DNA of 64,000 bases from Campylobacter showae (GCF_004803815.1 NZ_CP012544.1:1798001-1862000), one strand, 5' to 3'. Shown: positions 1-8,910, counted from the stretch's first letter. Notes: generated by a model not told the origin, from the letters alone. Numbers and translations: made by a program.

Positions 1-174
1 CTGGAAGCGGCAAATTTAAGCGAAGTAAAAGAAAAACTAGGCGAATACGCGCAGCTCGGCGAGTGGCTAAAAATCTGCGCCGTCGCCGTAAACGACGAGA
101 TCGCAAGCTCTCTTGAGGCGCCGCTAAAAGACGGGGATAAAATTTCCATTTTACCGCCGGTTTGCGGAGGTTAA
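1..174 (+). CDS. moaD: Molybdopterin synthase small subunit MoaD (3' part)
   Basis: The first frame is open from the window edge to a TAA and gives 57 residues ending in CGG. MoaD is the ubiquitin-like sulfur carrier of molybdopterin synthase; its C-terminal Gly-Gly is made into a thiocarboxylate that donates sulfur to the pterin precursor. The ending ILPPVCGG and the moaE start two bases later make the call secure. The 5' end lies outside the window. The product is needed for the molybdopterin cofactor of the formate dehydrogenase encoded further along. Confidence 0.88.
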   Translation: MEAANLSEVKEKLGEYAQLGEWLKICAVAVNDEIASSLEAPLKDGDKISILPPVCGG

Positions 175-175
175 T

Positions 176-610
176 ATGCAGATATTTGATGGAAGTCTCG
201 ACGCCAAAGCGATCACAAACGCTTGGTACGACGAGTTTAAGGACAAAAACTGCGGCGCGCTCATCACGTTTACGGGCATCGTGCGCGAAGAAGGCGGCAT
301 AAGCGCGCTTAGCTTTGATATCTACGAGCCGATCCTGCGCAAATGGCTAGCGGGCTGGGAGCAAAAGGCGAAGGATCTGGGCGCATACGTGCTTTTTGCG
401 CATTCTCGCGGAGACGTACCGGTGCACGAGAGCTCCTACGTCGCAGGCGTCGTGAGTCCGCAAAGAAAAGTCGCCTTGCGGCTGATAAACGAGTTCGTCG
501 AGGATTTCAAGGCTAACGCGCCGATCTGGAAATACGACGTCGTGGGAGGCGAGCGCATCTACGCAAAAGAGCGTAGCCAGGCGATAAAAGGGGCCGGACT
601 TTTAGGCTAA
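176..610 (+). CDS. moaE: Molybdopterin synthase catalytic subunit MoaE
   Basis: This 144-residue protein has the normal MoaE length. MoaE forms a heterotetramer with MoaD and inserts two sulfurs into cyclic pyranopterin monophosphate. Family signatures seen are FTGIVR near residue 32, the central HSRGDVPVHE segment, and PIWKYDVVGG near residue 117, which carries a conserved active-site lysine. The ATG lies one base past the moaD stop, so the two are translationally coupled. The moaD 3' end (GCGGAGG) supplies a ribosome binding site. Confidence 0.95.
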   Translation: MQIFDGSLDAKAITNAWYDEFKDKNCGALITFTGIVREEGGISALSFDIYEPILRKWLAGWEQKAKDLGAYVLFAHSRGDVPVHESSYVAGVVSPQRKVALRLINEFVEDFKANAPIWKYDVVGGERIYAKERSQAIKGAGLLG

Positions 611-786
611 ATTTACTTGACTCGGCTTTGGTATACGAGCCGAGCAAATTTGACTACTTTTTAGATAAAAGATTTATTTCTTGCGGGCTAGGCTATGTTT
701 TAGCCTGCTTTTTACTCTTAACCGCCATCAAATTTGTCAAATTCAAGCTCACTTTTTATATAAGTTAAATTTACATCTCTTACTCA

Positions 787-808
787 CCGAGACCCGCGCC
801 ACGAAAAT
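787..808 (-). repeat. GGTGCGGGTCT dispersed repeat, copy a
   Basis: The reverse strand reads ATTTTCGTGGCGCGGGTCT followed by CGG. It matches 28604-28626 at nearly every position apart from three changes in the middle. It is one of six copies of this word in the window, all outside genes. Confidence 0.65.
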
Positions 809-840
809 GTCAAATTTATAAATTTAGTAAGATATGTGAC

Positions 841-1012
841 AAATATTCCAGACAGAATAGGCGTAGTTTAACTTTAAAATTTTAACCCGTGAGGGCGCGT
901 ATATGAAATACGTAACCGAAACGGGTTTAAAATTTTAAAGCCTCCTCGTAGCAAAGTCTCGTAACGAGCGCTTTGCGCGAAGTTAAAAATCCGTTCATTT
1001 ATGAGGAATCAA
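841..1012. repeat. Nested-hairpin intergenic repeat, copy 1 (beside fdhT)
   Basis: About 120 bases here match the element at 2323-2451 closely. Both carry a TATTC/GAATA mini-hairpin, then a roughly 20-bp stem (arms 871-890 and 921-941) enclosing an inner 5-bp stem CGTAT/ATACG (898-902, 908-912) with a 5-base loop. This copy also holds an extra hairpin with arms GCAAAG and CTTTGC, absent from copy 2. It lies directly past the fdhT stop codon, so it may act in 3' end formation or stability of fdhT mRNA. The rest of 611-840 is AT-rich, with a reverse copy of the GGTGCGGGTCT word at 787-808. Confidence 0.8.
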
Positions 1013-2076
1013 GCGGCCTTTTTGTGAAAAAATCCCACATAAACCGCAAAAACAAACCCTATCGCTACCGCCCACGGAGCCGCCGCCGTTATGGCGCTCG
1101 GAGAGCTGGCGAGCAAGAAGTTATGCGCTACGGCCGCGCCCGCCGCCATACCGATGACAAATATAACGGAGCTTAGATTTCCCGTGCCCATTTGCACGAG
1201 ATGTTTGCCCGGGCAGCCTTCGCTCAGGCTAAAGCAAAGCCCTGCTAGCGTCATGCTAAGGAAGTTCCAAAGCACATCGTTGTGCGCGATAGGCTGGCCT
1301 TCAAAGCCGAATTTATACTGCCCGAGCGCTAAATTTACGATGCTAGCAAAGACCACGATGCTGATGATCCCCGTAAACATCGAGAAATCCTTTTTGAAAA
1401 GTCTACCAAACGCCCCGACGCTGCAAAATTTACTTTTGTGCATTAGCGCGCCCACGACGATGCTAAAACCAAGCGAGATCAGGATAGGAGCGTGCATGGA
1501 GCCCGGGCCTTTTGCGGAGCTAAAAAGAGCGCCGTTTTCGCCGAGATTTAGTCCAAACGCAAGCGCAGCAAGCAGCAAAATACCCATAACCGTCGGCAAA
1601 ACGCCTATCGCGGCCTGAGTTTTGGTCTCGTGCGTGAGTCCGTAGCCGAGCTTTTTGAAAAACACGCCCGCGCACACGCCCGCAAAAATACCGATGACTC
1701 CCGCAATCGCCGTCATATCGCCGCCACCAAGACGCAAAAACGCTCTCCACGGGCAGCCTAAAAACACGAGGCAACCGATCATCGCGAAAAATCCTAGAAA
1801 AAAGCGCACGAAAGGCGACGAGCCAGTGGTCGCGCTAAACTCCTTCGTCCAAAGCACGCTAGCTAAGAAGCCGCCCAAAATAAGCCCGATGATCTCCGGG
1901 CGCACGTACTGCACGACTCCTGCGCGGTGAAAGCCGAGCGCTCCCGCCGTATCGCGTAAAAAGCAAGCTGCGCAAACGCCCATGTTGCCGGGGTTGCCGA
2001 AATACACAAGTAGCGCACCTAAAGCGCCGAGCGCCGCACCTGAAACGATAAACCATTTTGAGTTTGAAAAATTCAT
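1009..2076 (-). CDS. fdhT: YedE/FdhT-type selenium metabolism membrane protein
   Basis: This 355-residue polytopic protein has about ten hydrophobic segments. Conserved cysteines lie in membrane segments: GVCAACFLRD (about residue 32), CLVFLGCPWRAF (about 100), SKFCSVGAF (about 215) and SEGCPGKH (about 285). The pattern fits the YeeE/YedE family, specifically the selenium-linked branch that includes C. jejuni FdhT. There FdhT and a TusA-like partner, FdhU, are needed for formate dehydrogenase activity, probably by handling selenium. No FdhU-sized gene lies beside it here. AAAGGA precedes the ATG. It sits between moaE and moeA on the opposite strand, with a nested-hairpin repeat on each side. 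Transported species is inferred. Confidence 0.85.
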   Translation of the reverse strand: MNFSNSKWFIVSGAALGALGALLVYFGNPGNMGVCAACFLRDTAGALGFHRAGVVQYVRPEIIGLILGGFLASVLWTKEFSATTGSSPFVRFFLGFFAMIGCLVFLGCPWRAFLRLGGGDMTAIAGVIGIFAGVCAGVFFKKLGYGLTHETKTQAAIGVLPTVMGILLLAALAFGLNLGENGALFSSAKGPGSMHAPILISLGFSIVVGALMHKSKFCSVGAFGRLFKKDFSMFTGIISIVVFASIVNLALGQYKFGFEGQPIAHNDVLWNFLSMTLAGLCFSLSEGCPGKHLVQMGTGNLSSVIFVIGMAAGAAVAHNFLLASSPSAITAAAPWAVAIGFVFAVYVGFFHKKAA

Positions 2077-2322
2077 GAAGTGTCCTTTAAAAAGGTAAAA
2101 TCGACCCGATTTCTTAGGCGTTATTTTACTGATGTTAAAATAAAAAATTAATAAAATTTGACGGGAGATTAATCGCGAGCTTTAAATTTCGGTCAAATTT
2201 TAAAATTTACTCGCGGAAGGACGTTTAGCTTGGCTCGTACTTACATATTTAAATTTGGCACATTTTTTTAACTTCTGTGCTTTATTAGCATAATTTACGA
2301 TTAAATTTAGTAAAATCGGCAG

Positions 2323-2451
2323 AAATATTCCAGACAGAATAGGCGTAGTTTAACTTTAAAATTTTAATCCGTGAGGGCGCGGACTCGTCGTCCGTAACCG
2401 AAACGGGTTTAAAATTTTAAAGCTTGAAATCCGTCATTTATGGGGAATCAA
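2323..2451. repeat. Nested-hairpin repeat, copy 2 (moeA leader)
   Basis: Arms 2353-2372 and 2403-2423 form a long AT-rich stem. The inner stem is CGGAC/GTCCG (2380-2384, 2390-2394) with a 5-base loop. Compared with copy 1, two inner base pairs change on both sides (T-A to G-C and T-A to C-G), so pairing is kept. One outer pair becomes a G-U wobble. The element ends about 14 bases before the moeA ATG, so it would be in the moeA leader if transcribed. It could be a regulator of moeA or simply a palindromic repeat; I cannot match it to a known molybdenum-cofactor riboswitch. Confidence 0.8.
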
Positions 2452-2464
2452 AAAAGGATAAAAA

Positions 2465-3661
2465 ATGAAAGAATTTATGAGTTACGAGGCCTCTCTTGAA
2501 ATTTTGCGCTCTACGCTGGCCCCCTGGGACCGCGTAGAAAAGGTCACTCTCACGCAAGCACTCGATCGCCGTATCGCCGTAGATATCGCGGCACAGGATA
2601 ACTATCCCGCCCGGCCCGTCTCGGCGATGGATGGCTACGCTTTTGCGTGGCAAGAGGGCCTAAGCGAGCTTGAGCTCGTCACCGACCTACCAGCAGGCAG
2701 CGATAAGGGGCTAAAGGTAGAGGGCGTAAAATGCGTCAAAACCTTCACCGGTTCGCTGATGAGCGAAGGTACCGACACGCTAATCCCGGTCGAAAACGTC
2801 GAGGTGTCAGGCGGCAAGATCCTCATCAAAAAGCCTGTGCCAAAGGGCTTTGCCGTGCGCGAAGTCGGCGAAAGCTACAAAAAAGGCGAAATCCTAATCA
2901 AAAAAGGCGCGACGATAGGCTACGCCGAGACCGCGCTGCTAGCAGAGCTTGGGATCTTTAACGTAAGCGTATTCGTGCGGCCGCGAGTCGCGGTTCTAGC
3001 GACGGGAAGCGAGATAAAAGATCTCGGAGAGCCGCTAGAAAACGCTGCGCAGATCCACAGCTCAAATCACGTAGGCATCGCGGCCATGGTGCGCAAAATG
3101 GGCGGCGAACCCGTACTGTGCGAGATAGTGCGCGACCGCGCCGAGCTCGTAAAAGACGCTATCGTCCGCGCGCTAAAATCAGCCGACGTGCTCGTCACCA
3201 CGGGCGGCATCAGCATGGGCGACTACGACTTCGTCAAGGGCGCGCTGGGCGAAAATTTCGACATCATAATAGACGGCGCCGCGATCAAACCGGGCCGCCA
3301 CATCAAGGTCGCAAAAGCGGGCGAAAAATACATTTTTGCGCTGCCGGGCTTTCCGTACTCGGCGATGGTGATGTGCGTGCTCTACGTGCGCGTGCTGCTA
3401 AACGCGTGGTTTGGCGCTAGCGAGCCTAAAATCACGGCGATCATGGACGAGGACTACAAAAAGCGCTCACCGTTTTTGGAGTTTACGGCGGTAAATTTGG
3501 TCAATCGAGACGGCAAAATTTACGTAAATTTAGACGGCAAGAAGCTGGGCAGCTCGGCGATCGTAAACAATCTCACAAATGACGCCGCGCTTTTAATCAT
3601 TCCAAAAGAAACCGAATTTATCGCAAAGGGCGAGATAGTCGAAGTGCTGAAAATGGTTTAA
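2465..3661 (+). CDS. moeA: Molybdopterin molybdenumtransferase MoeA
   Basis: MoeA inserts molybdate into adenylylated molybdopterin to finish the molybdenum cofactor in the cytoplasm. The 398-residue length is typical. Motifs seen are PARPVSAMDGYAF near residue 44, TGSEIKDLGEPL near 182, TTGGISMGDYDFVKGA near 245 and ALPGFPYSAM near 295, in the order expected for MoeA domains. AAGGA lies at good spacing before the ATG. Its neighbours are moaE and fdhT, which fits a formate dehydrogenase cofactor role. Campylobacters often carry a second moeA elsewhere, so the paralogue identity is not settled. Confidence 0.95.
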   Translation: MKEFMSYEASLEILRSTLAPWDRVEKVTLTQALDRRIAVDIAAQDNYPARPVSAMDGYAFAWQEGLSELELVTDLPAGSDKGLKVEGVKCVKTFTGSLMSEGTDTLIPVENVEVSGGKILIKKPVPKGFAVREVGESYKKGEILIKKGATIGYAETALLAELGIFNVSVFVRPRVAVLATGSEIKDLGEPLENAAQIHSSNHVGIAAMVRKMGGEPVLCEIVRDRAELVKDAIVRALKSADVLVTTGGISMGDYDFVKGALGENFDIIIDGAAIKPGRHIKVAKAGEKYIFALPGFPYSAMVMCVLYVRVLLNAWFGASEPKITAIMDEDYKKRSPFLEFTAVNLVNRDGKIYVNLDGKKLGSSAIVNNLTNDAALLIIPKETEFIAKGEIVEVLKMV

Positions 3662-4041
3662 ATTTGGGGTTAAATTTGAGCCGCAAGAGTGGCGCATTTA
3701 CACAAAGAAAAGGCCGTAAATCGGCTTAAATTTAAGCTAAAACAATTAGCGCCGAGTTTGCTATTTTTATTTACGCTGACCCGGTTTAAACGCGCGCCGG
3801 GTCAAATTTATATGGGCCATATTAAATTTGGAGCCGTTATGGCAAGGACGAACAAATTTAAGCTTAACTAAAAAAGCACCTAGCAAATTTGGCTCAAACA
3901 TTCCGGCGCCAAATTTCAGCCCGTGCGCGCCGATTTGCCGCTCCGCAAAAGGCGCTAGAGATAAATTTTGCCGTAAAAATGCTCAAATTTAAAGCTTTTA
4001 AATTTACGGCTAGTTTGCAGTTTCCGCAGTCGCGACCCCGC
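3662..4041. other. Intergenic region without a supported gene
   Basis: This stretch between moeA and the convergent HAD gene is rich in AAATTT and its variants. Open frames exist on both strands but none has a sensible start, family motif or codon use. I see no RNA gene or clear terminator. Confidence 0.6.
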
Positions 4042-4629
4042 TCACTCAAACACCCTATAATGCGCCTCGTCGGCAAACTCCAGCATCTCCTTGTCGCCCC
4101 TGCTGTCGCCGTATGCGATCACACGCTCAAAGGCGTCCGTGTCATACGCCTCGCGCACGCGGCGTACCTTCTCCGCGCCGTAGCAGTTGGCGCCGTCTAT
4201 CTCGCCCGTTATCACGCCGCCTTTTTTCTTGATACGAGTGCCTAGTAGTTCAATGCCCTGCGCCTGGCACCACGGAGCTAGCCAGTCCTCGAGCGACGCC
4301 GTCACGATCACGACCTTGTCGCCGTTTGCCTTATACTCGGCGATCTTTGCCATCGCAGAAAATTTCACGATATCTTCGATGTGCGTATTTGAGTATTTTT
4401 TGCAAATTTGAGCAAATTTATCCGCGCTCATACCCGCAAAAAAGTACGTCATCAACCGCCTACGAGCGTAGTTGTTGCTGCAAATTTTTAGCTTATAGCC
4501 GATCAAAACCGGCGAAAGCCAAAAAATCCCTCTAAAAAATTTCTTAAATCCCACAACGTAGGCGATAAACTCCAGCAGCGAGTCGTCGCGCGTGATCGTC
4601 CCGTCAAAGTCGAATAAAACCAGATTCAT
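4042..4629 (-). CDS. HAD-IB family phosphatase (SerB-like)
   Basis: The 195-residue product begins with the HAD nucleophile motif FDFDGTITRDDS (residues 5-16). It also has the motif II region VVIVTASLEDWL near 108 and the metal-binding motif IV AYGDSRGDKEML near 170. A short alpha-helical cap containing hydrophobic stretches lies between residues 20 and 90. The family includes phosphoserine phosphatase-like enzymes acting on small phosphorylated metabolites, but the substrate cannot be read from the sequence. It lies alone, upstream genes being divergent or distant; rdgB is 110 bases upstream on the same strand. Confidence 0.88.
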   Translation of the reverse strand: MNLVLFDFDGTITRDDSLLEFIAYVVGFKKFFRGIFWLSPVLIGYKLKICSNNYARRRLMTYFFAGMSADKFAQICKKYSNTHIEDIVKFSAMAKIAEYKANGDKVVIVTASLEDWLAPWCQAQGIELLGTRIKKKGGVITGEIDGANCYGAEKVRRVREAYDTDAFERVIAYGDSRGDKEMLEFADEAHYRVFE

Positions 4630-4739
4630 CTTCGTCTCAAATTTTAAATTTGCGCGATTATACAGCGCTAGCGTTAAGGGACGGCAAATTTAACTCAGTT
4701 TTTACCCCGCAGATTTGCCTTTTCATTTGCGCTTTAAAT

Positions 4740-5384
4740 TTACCGCTCAAATTTCCTCTCAAGGCTTTTTAACACGTACTTTATGAGCTCTAGCCCCTTT
4801 GAGCGGTGCGAGATTTTTAGCTTTGTGGCGTCGTCTAGCTCGCCAAGCGTGCGCGTAAAGCCTTTGGGGATAAAGAGGCTATCGTAGCCAAAGCCGTTGC
4901 TGCCGCGTTCCTTGGAAATCGCAGTGCCGTGCATAAAGCCGTGCGCCGTAAAGTCGCCCAAATTTGAGCCAACCGCGATACAGGCAGTATAAAACGCGGG
5001 CGAGCTGGTTAAATTTAGCGCATTTAGCTCGGCTATCAGCTTTGCGCGGTTGCTAGCATCGGTCGCGCTTTTGCCCGTTATCTGCCCGCGCTCGTTCATA
5101 TCGCTAAATCTCGCAGAGTAAATCCCGGGCCTGCCGCCAAGAGCCTCCACGCTGATGCCGCTATCGTCGCTTAGCGCGATAAACTCGTCCGCCAAATTTA
5201 GCTCACGCAGTTTAGCATGCACCGCGCGAGCTTTGATTAGCGCGTTTGTGGCAAATGTCGCGCCGTCCTCGACGATCTCAAAGGGCTCGCAAATTTCGCG
5301 CAATGCGTAAATTTCGTAATCTTTTAAAAAATCTTTTATTTCGCGTACTTTGTCGGAGTTGGATGTTGCTAAAACTATTTTCAA
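4740..5384 (-). CDS. rdgB: RdgB/HAM1-type XTP/dITP diphosphatase
   Basis: This enzyme hydrolyses XTP, dITP and ITP to monophosphates, keeping deaminated purines out of nucleic acids. Signatures are the N-terminal substrate motif ATSNSDKVREIK (residues 6-17), ALSDDSGISVEALGGRPGIYSARF near 70, and NGFGYDSLFIPKG near 163. The C-terminal SHRSKGLELI is also typical. Length 214 is slightly above the usual 195-205. The start appears to be a TTG, preceded by AAAGGA at suitable spacing, as no ATG lies near. Confidence 0.95.
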   Translation of the reverse strand: MKIVLATSNSDKVREIKDFLKDYEIYALREICEPFEIVEDGATFATNALIKARAVHAKLRELNLADEFIALSDDSGISVEALGGRPGIYSARFSDMNERGQITGKSATDASNRAKLIAELNALNLTSSPAFYTACIAVGSNLGDFTAHGFMHGTAISKERGSNGFGYDSLFIPKGFTRTLGELDDATKLKISHRSKGLELIKYVLKSLERKFER

Positions 5385-5430
5385 AATTTTTCCTTTTTCG
5401 GCTTCTCTTGCGCGCCTTTAAATGGGCTAG

Positions 5431-5479
5431 AAATTTTCTCCCTCGATGAACTATATGTTCTATCTTCGGTCGAAAATTT
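5431..5479. repeat. Nested-hairpin repeat upstream of rdgB
   Basis: Outer arms AAATTTTC (5431-5438) and GAAAATTT (5472-5479) enclose an inner GAAC/GTTC stem (5448-5451, 5457-5460) with a TATAT loop. The layout matches the elements at 12268-12316 and 26478-26535. It lies about 50 bases before the rdgB start. Confidence 0.65.
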
Positions 5480-5614
5480 CGTCGCAACATTTAAATTCAT
5501 AGCAAGACAACTTTGCCGATTTTTTAAATTTACCGCTCACATTTTATCAAATTCGGCTTTAATTTACGTATTATCAAAATTCGGGTAAAATCACTCCTTT
5601 AAAAAGGAAAATTT

Positions 5615-6922
5615 ATGATAGTAAAAAGCGCATTACCTTTATCTTTTATCATCGGCAGCAGGTTTTTTGGACTCTTTATCATTTTGCCAGTTATCAGCGT
5701 CTACGCACTCGAGCTTGAGGGGGCGACCGAGTTTTTAGTCGGCGTTCTTATCGGCGTTTATGCGATGTCACAGATCACGTTTCAGGTGGTTTTTGGCTAC
5801 GTCTCGGATCGCTTCGGGCGCAAAAACTCGATGCTAATAGGCCTGCTAGTTTTCATCGCGGGAGCTGCGATCTGCGCCGTGGCGACTGATATCTACACGA
5901 TGATTTTTGGTAGATTTATCCAGGGAGCGGGCGCGATAGGAGCCGTGGCGATCGCGCTGATGAGCGATATGACTAAAGAGGAAGTGCGCGGGCACGCGAT
6001 GGCGATGATGGGCGCGTTTATCGGCATTAGCTTTACGCTTTCTATGATACTTTCGCCGATACTTAGCGCCAAATACGGCCTTTCAAGCCTCTTTTACCTC
6101 TCGATCGCGGTTACGGTCGTTTGTATCGTGCTTTTATACACAGCCGTGGGCGAGGAGCCTAAATTTACGCATTCGCAGGCCAAAACGCCAGCCGTAAAGC
6201 TACTCTCAAACAGAAATTTACTACTCATGAACATAAGCAACTTCATGCAAAAAATGCTGATGTCGGCGGCCTTTATCGTGATCCCGATCGCTATCGTGAA
6301 GTATTTTGGCATGGACAAAAAAGACCTCAGCGGCATCTACTCGGTCGCGACGGTGTTTGGCTTTATCGCGATGGGTATCGGCGGCGCGATCGGCGAAACA
6401 AAGCGCATAACAAAGCAAATTTTAGTCATCGGGGTCTCGCTTTTCGTCGTTTGCTACGGACTTTTCGCGCTCTCGCTCGGACACAAGCCGCTGTTTTACG
6501 CCGGCGTGATTATATTTTTTATAGGCTTTAACCTGCACGAACCGATCTTGCAATCAATGGCGTCCAAATTTAGTAAAGTAAGCCAAAAGGGCGCGGTTTT
6601 AGGCATCTTTAACGCCTTTGGCTACATGGGAAGCTTTATCGGCGGTATCGGCGGCGGTACTTTGCTTAAATTTTACGGTCTTAGCGCGCTTTCCGCCGTC
6701 GTGACGGTGCTTTGCGTCGTGTGGCTGATCGCGCTAAAATGGCTAGATAACCCAAATATCTTTAAAAATATCTATCTGCCGTCAGATACAGATGCCGATC
6801 TAGCCGAGATCGAAAAGCAAAAAGGCGTCGTGGAGTGCTACAAAAACGCTCAAAATCTCGTTGTGAAATACAACTCCAAGCTCACTAACGAGGCGGAGAT
6901 AAAGCAAATTTTAGGCGTTTAG
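5615..6922 (+). CDS. YajR-like MFS transporter
   Basis: This 435-residue protein has about twelve membrane segments. The MFS A-motif is seen as GYVSDRFGRKNSM near residue 62, and the N-terminal half carries GRFIQGAGAIGAVAIALMSD. After the last helix there is a soluble tail of about 60 residues with GVVECYKNAQNLVVKY, resembling the YAM domain of E. coli YajR. Proton-driven export is likely; the substrate is unknown. AAGGA precedes the ATG and the gene stands alone. Confidence 0.87.
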   Translation: MIVKSALPLSFIIGSRFFGLFIILPVISVYALELEGATEFLVGVLIGVYAMSQITFQVVFGYVSDRFGRKNSMLIGLLVFIAGAAICAVATDIYTMIFGRFIQGAGAIGAVAIALMSDMTKEEVRGHAMAMMGAFIGISFTLSMILSPILSAKYGLSSLFYLSIAVTVVCIVLLYTAVGEEPKFTHSQAKTPAVKLLSNRNLLLMNISNFMQKMLMSAAFIVIPIAIVKYFGMDKKDLSGIYSVATVFGFIAMGIGGAIGETKRITKQILVIGVSLFVVCYGLFALSLGHKPLFYAGVIIFFIGFNLHEPILQSMASKFSKVSQKGAVLGIFNAFGYMGSFIGGIGGGTLLKFYGLSALSAVVTVLCVVWLIALKWLDNPNIFKNIYLPSDTDADLAEIEKQKGVVECYKNAQNLVVKYNSKLTNEAEIKQILGV

Positions 6923-7087
6923 CGGACTTTTACGGACGGCAAATTTACCGAGTCCGTCCCTCTAAAACGCCGAAACTTCGGCTCGCACGCCGTTTGATAA
7001 CGCAACGACGCCTGTCATGTAAATTTAGCCGATTTTTAGCTATTTTTAAATACTATTATCAAAATCTAATTTCAAAAAAGGATAAAA

Positions 7088-7582
7088 ATGAGCGATCTAA
7101 AAAAACAAATCGACGAGCTTTTCGAGGACAAAAAGATGTCCGTTTACGATGCGGCCAAACAGCTAAACGTACGCGAATACGATATCTTGCAATACCGCGG
7201 CGATGACGAATTTAAGGAAGTCAGCGCAGAAAATTTGATGAAAATTTTTGAAGAAGTCAGCACTTGGGGCGAGATGCTTTTCATCAAAAATACGCCTGAG
7301 TTTATCATCGAGATCAAGGTTAGCGTGCCTATGCCTAAAAAAGCGAAAGGGTTTTTAAATTTCACCGATAAAAGCGGCTTTTTGGGCGGCCACCTAAAAG
7401 AAGAATCAATCGCCAGCATCGGCTTTGTGAGCACTAAATTTATGGGATTTCTCGGGCACAGCCTGCACTTTTACGACGCGGATCACAACGTGATCTTTAA
7501 GCTTTTTGTAAATCGCAACGAAAAAATGAAACTAGACGAAGCGCAAGAGCAAAAATTCCTAGCGCTAAAAAATAGTTTTTGA
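7088..7582 (+). CDS. HutX/ChuX-like haem utilisation carrier protein
   Basis: The 164-residue product fits the HutX/ChuX family of cytoplasmic haem-binding proteins. It opens with a helical segment containing AAKQLNVREYDILQYR, then WGEMLFI, then LNFTDKSGFLGGHLKEESIASIGFVS and VIFKLFVNRNEKMKLDEAQ near the end, all in the family order. The GGHL segment corresponds to the family region that contacts haem. There is no haem transporter nearby, but an HI0933-type flavoprotein gene follows after 38 bases. AAAAAGGA precedes the ATG. Function is by family only. Confidence 0.78.
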   Translation: MSDLKKQIDELFEDKKMSVYDAAKQLNVREYDILQYRGDDEFKEVSAENLMKIFEEVSTWGEMLFIKNTPEFIIEIKVSVPMPKKAKGFLNFTDKSGFLGGHLKEESIASIGFVSTKFMGFLGHSLHFYDADHNVIFKLFVNRNEKMKLDEAQEQKFLALKNSF

Positions 7583-7620
7583 TTTTAGATGGCTTTGCCG
7601 CGCATAAATTTTGAGGTTTT

Positions 7621-8910
7621 ATGATGGCTAAAATTTCCAAAATTTACGACGTTTTGATAATCGGAGCGGGCGCGGCAGGGCTATTTTTGGCGGCGAATTT
7701 ACGCGGTAAAAGCGTCGCCATACTCGAAAAAAACGCAACTCCAGGCAAGAAAATCCTAGCTAGCGGCGGAGGCAGGTGCAATGTCACAAACCGCCGTATC
7801 GACGCGTCAAACTACCTCGGCGACGCAAATTTCGTCAAAAATATCCTAAAAAATCTAGACTTCAAAAACGTTTTAAAATTTTTTGGCGAGCTGAAATTTA
7901 ACGAGCAAAAGCAAAATCAATTTTTCTGCGAAAGCGGCGCAAAAGACGTTTTGGGCGTGCTTTTAAAGTGCGCTAGACAAAGCGGAGCGCAAATATTTTG
8001 CGGCGTTTGCGTAAAAAGCGCGAGGAAAATTTCGACCGATGAAAACGGCGGAATTTTGGACGCCTCTCTTGCTGAAGAGGCAAAATTTGATAGCAAAAAT
8101 TTGCAAGATTTTAAATCCAAACAGACTGAAGTTTTTGAAGTGCTCGCCGAAAACGGCGATAAATTTTACGCTAAAAATCTCGTCGTAGCTAATGGCGGAC
8201 TGAGCTACAAAAGCCTAGGCGCAAGCGGTATCGGCTACGAAATAGCGCAAAGCTTCGGTGTCAAAGTCGTCCCGCCCGCGCCCGCGCTCGTGGGATTTAC
8301 CGTACAAAAAGACGAGTTTTGGTTTAAAAATCTAAGCGGAGTTTGCTTCCCAGCCCGCATCCGCGTAGGTTGCGCAGGCAAAGACGCCGCAAACCGCGAG
8401 TCAAAAATGCCGCGAGAATTCGCGGGCGACATACTTTTCACCCACAAAGGCATAAGCGGCCCGGCCGTGCTAAATGCTTCGCTTTTTTGGCAAAAGGGCT
8501 TGATGGCCATAAATTTTTGCCCGAATTTTAGCATCGAAACCGCGCAAAAAAGCAAAAAGCAGCTCAGCACTATCCTGCCGCTACCTAGGCGATTTACGCT
8601 CGAGTTTTTACGCGCAGCGGGGCTTAACGACAAACCTTACGGCGAGTACAAGGCGGATGAAATGGCGAAAATTTTGCAGCTATTTGATTATAAATTTGCG
8701 CCTGCGGGCACGTTTGGCTTCGAGCGAGCCGAAGTAACAAAAGGCGGCATAGACACGGACGAGCTAGACGCAAACTGCGGCCGTGGCGACACTCGCGGGC
8801 TTTACTTTATCGGCGAGGTTTTAAACGTGACGGGGATGCTCGGCGGGTACAACCTGCATTTTGCGTTTGCGTGCGCGGCAAATTTGGCAAAGCGGTTAAA
8901 CGCCGAGTAG
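7621..8910 (+). CDS. HI0933/YhiN family FAD-dependent oxidoreductase
   Basis: This 429-residue protein starts with a dinucleotide-binding motif, IIGAGAAGLFLAANL (residues 13-27). It is followed by GKKILASGGGRCNVTN, the hallmark of the HI0933 flavoprotein family, and by VVANGGLSYKSLGASG near 190. The C-terminus has LNVTGMLGGYNLHFAFACAA, typical of the family's FAD-binding end. The physiological reaction is not established. Two ATG codons in a row make the start uncertain by one residue. Confidence 0.9.
   Translation: MMAKISKIYDVLIIGAGAAGLFLAANLRGKSVAILEKNATPGKKILASGGGRCNVTNRRIDASNYLGDANFVKNILKNLDFKNVLKFFGELKFNEQKQNQFFCESGAKDVLGVLLKCARQSGAQIFCGVCVKSARKISTDENGGILDASLAEEAKFDSKNLQDFKSKQTEVFEVLAENGDKFYAKNLVVANGGLSYKSLGASGIGYEIAQSFGVKVVPPAPALVGFTVQKDEFWFKNLSGVCFPARIRVGCAGKDAANRESKMPREFAGDILFTHKGISGPAVLNASLFWQKGLMAINFCPNFSIETAQKSKKQLSTILPLPRRFTLEFLRAAGLNDKPYGEYKADEMAKILQLFDYKFAPAGTFGFERAEVTKGGIDTDELDANCGRGDTRGLYFIGEVLNVTGMLGGYNLHFAFACAANLAKRLNAE

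Noticed and set aside
1091-1930. Plus-strand frames of 91-175 codons opposite fdhT
   Set aside because: They are antisense shadows of a high-GC membrane-protein gene; the minus-strand protein has clear family motifs.
2323-2451. Molybdenum-cofactor riboswitch before moeA
   Set aside because: The position is attractive, but a near-identical copy lies past the end of fdhT and related hairpins occur beside unrelated genes, so a dispersed repeat explains it better. I could not match the known motif.
3889-4245. 118-codon plus-strand frame over the HAD gene end
   Set aside because: It is mostly antisense to the HAD phosphatase and otherwise low-complexity intergenic sequence, with no motif.
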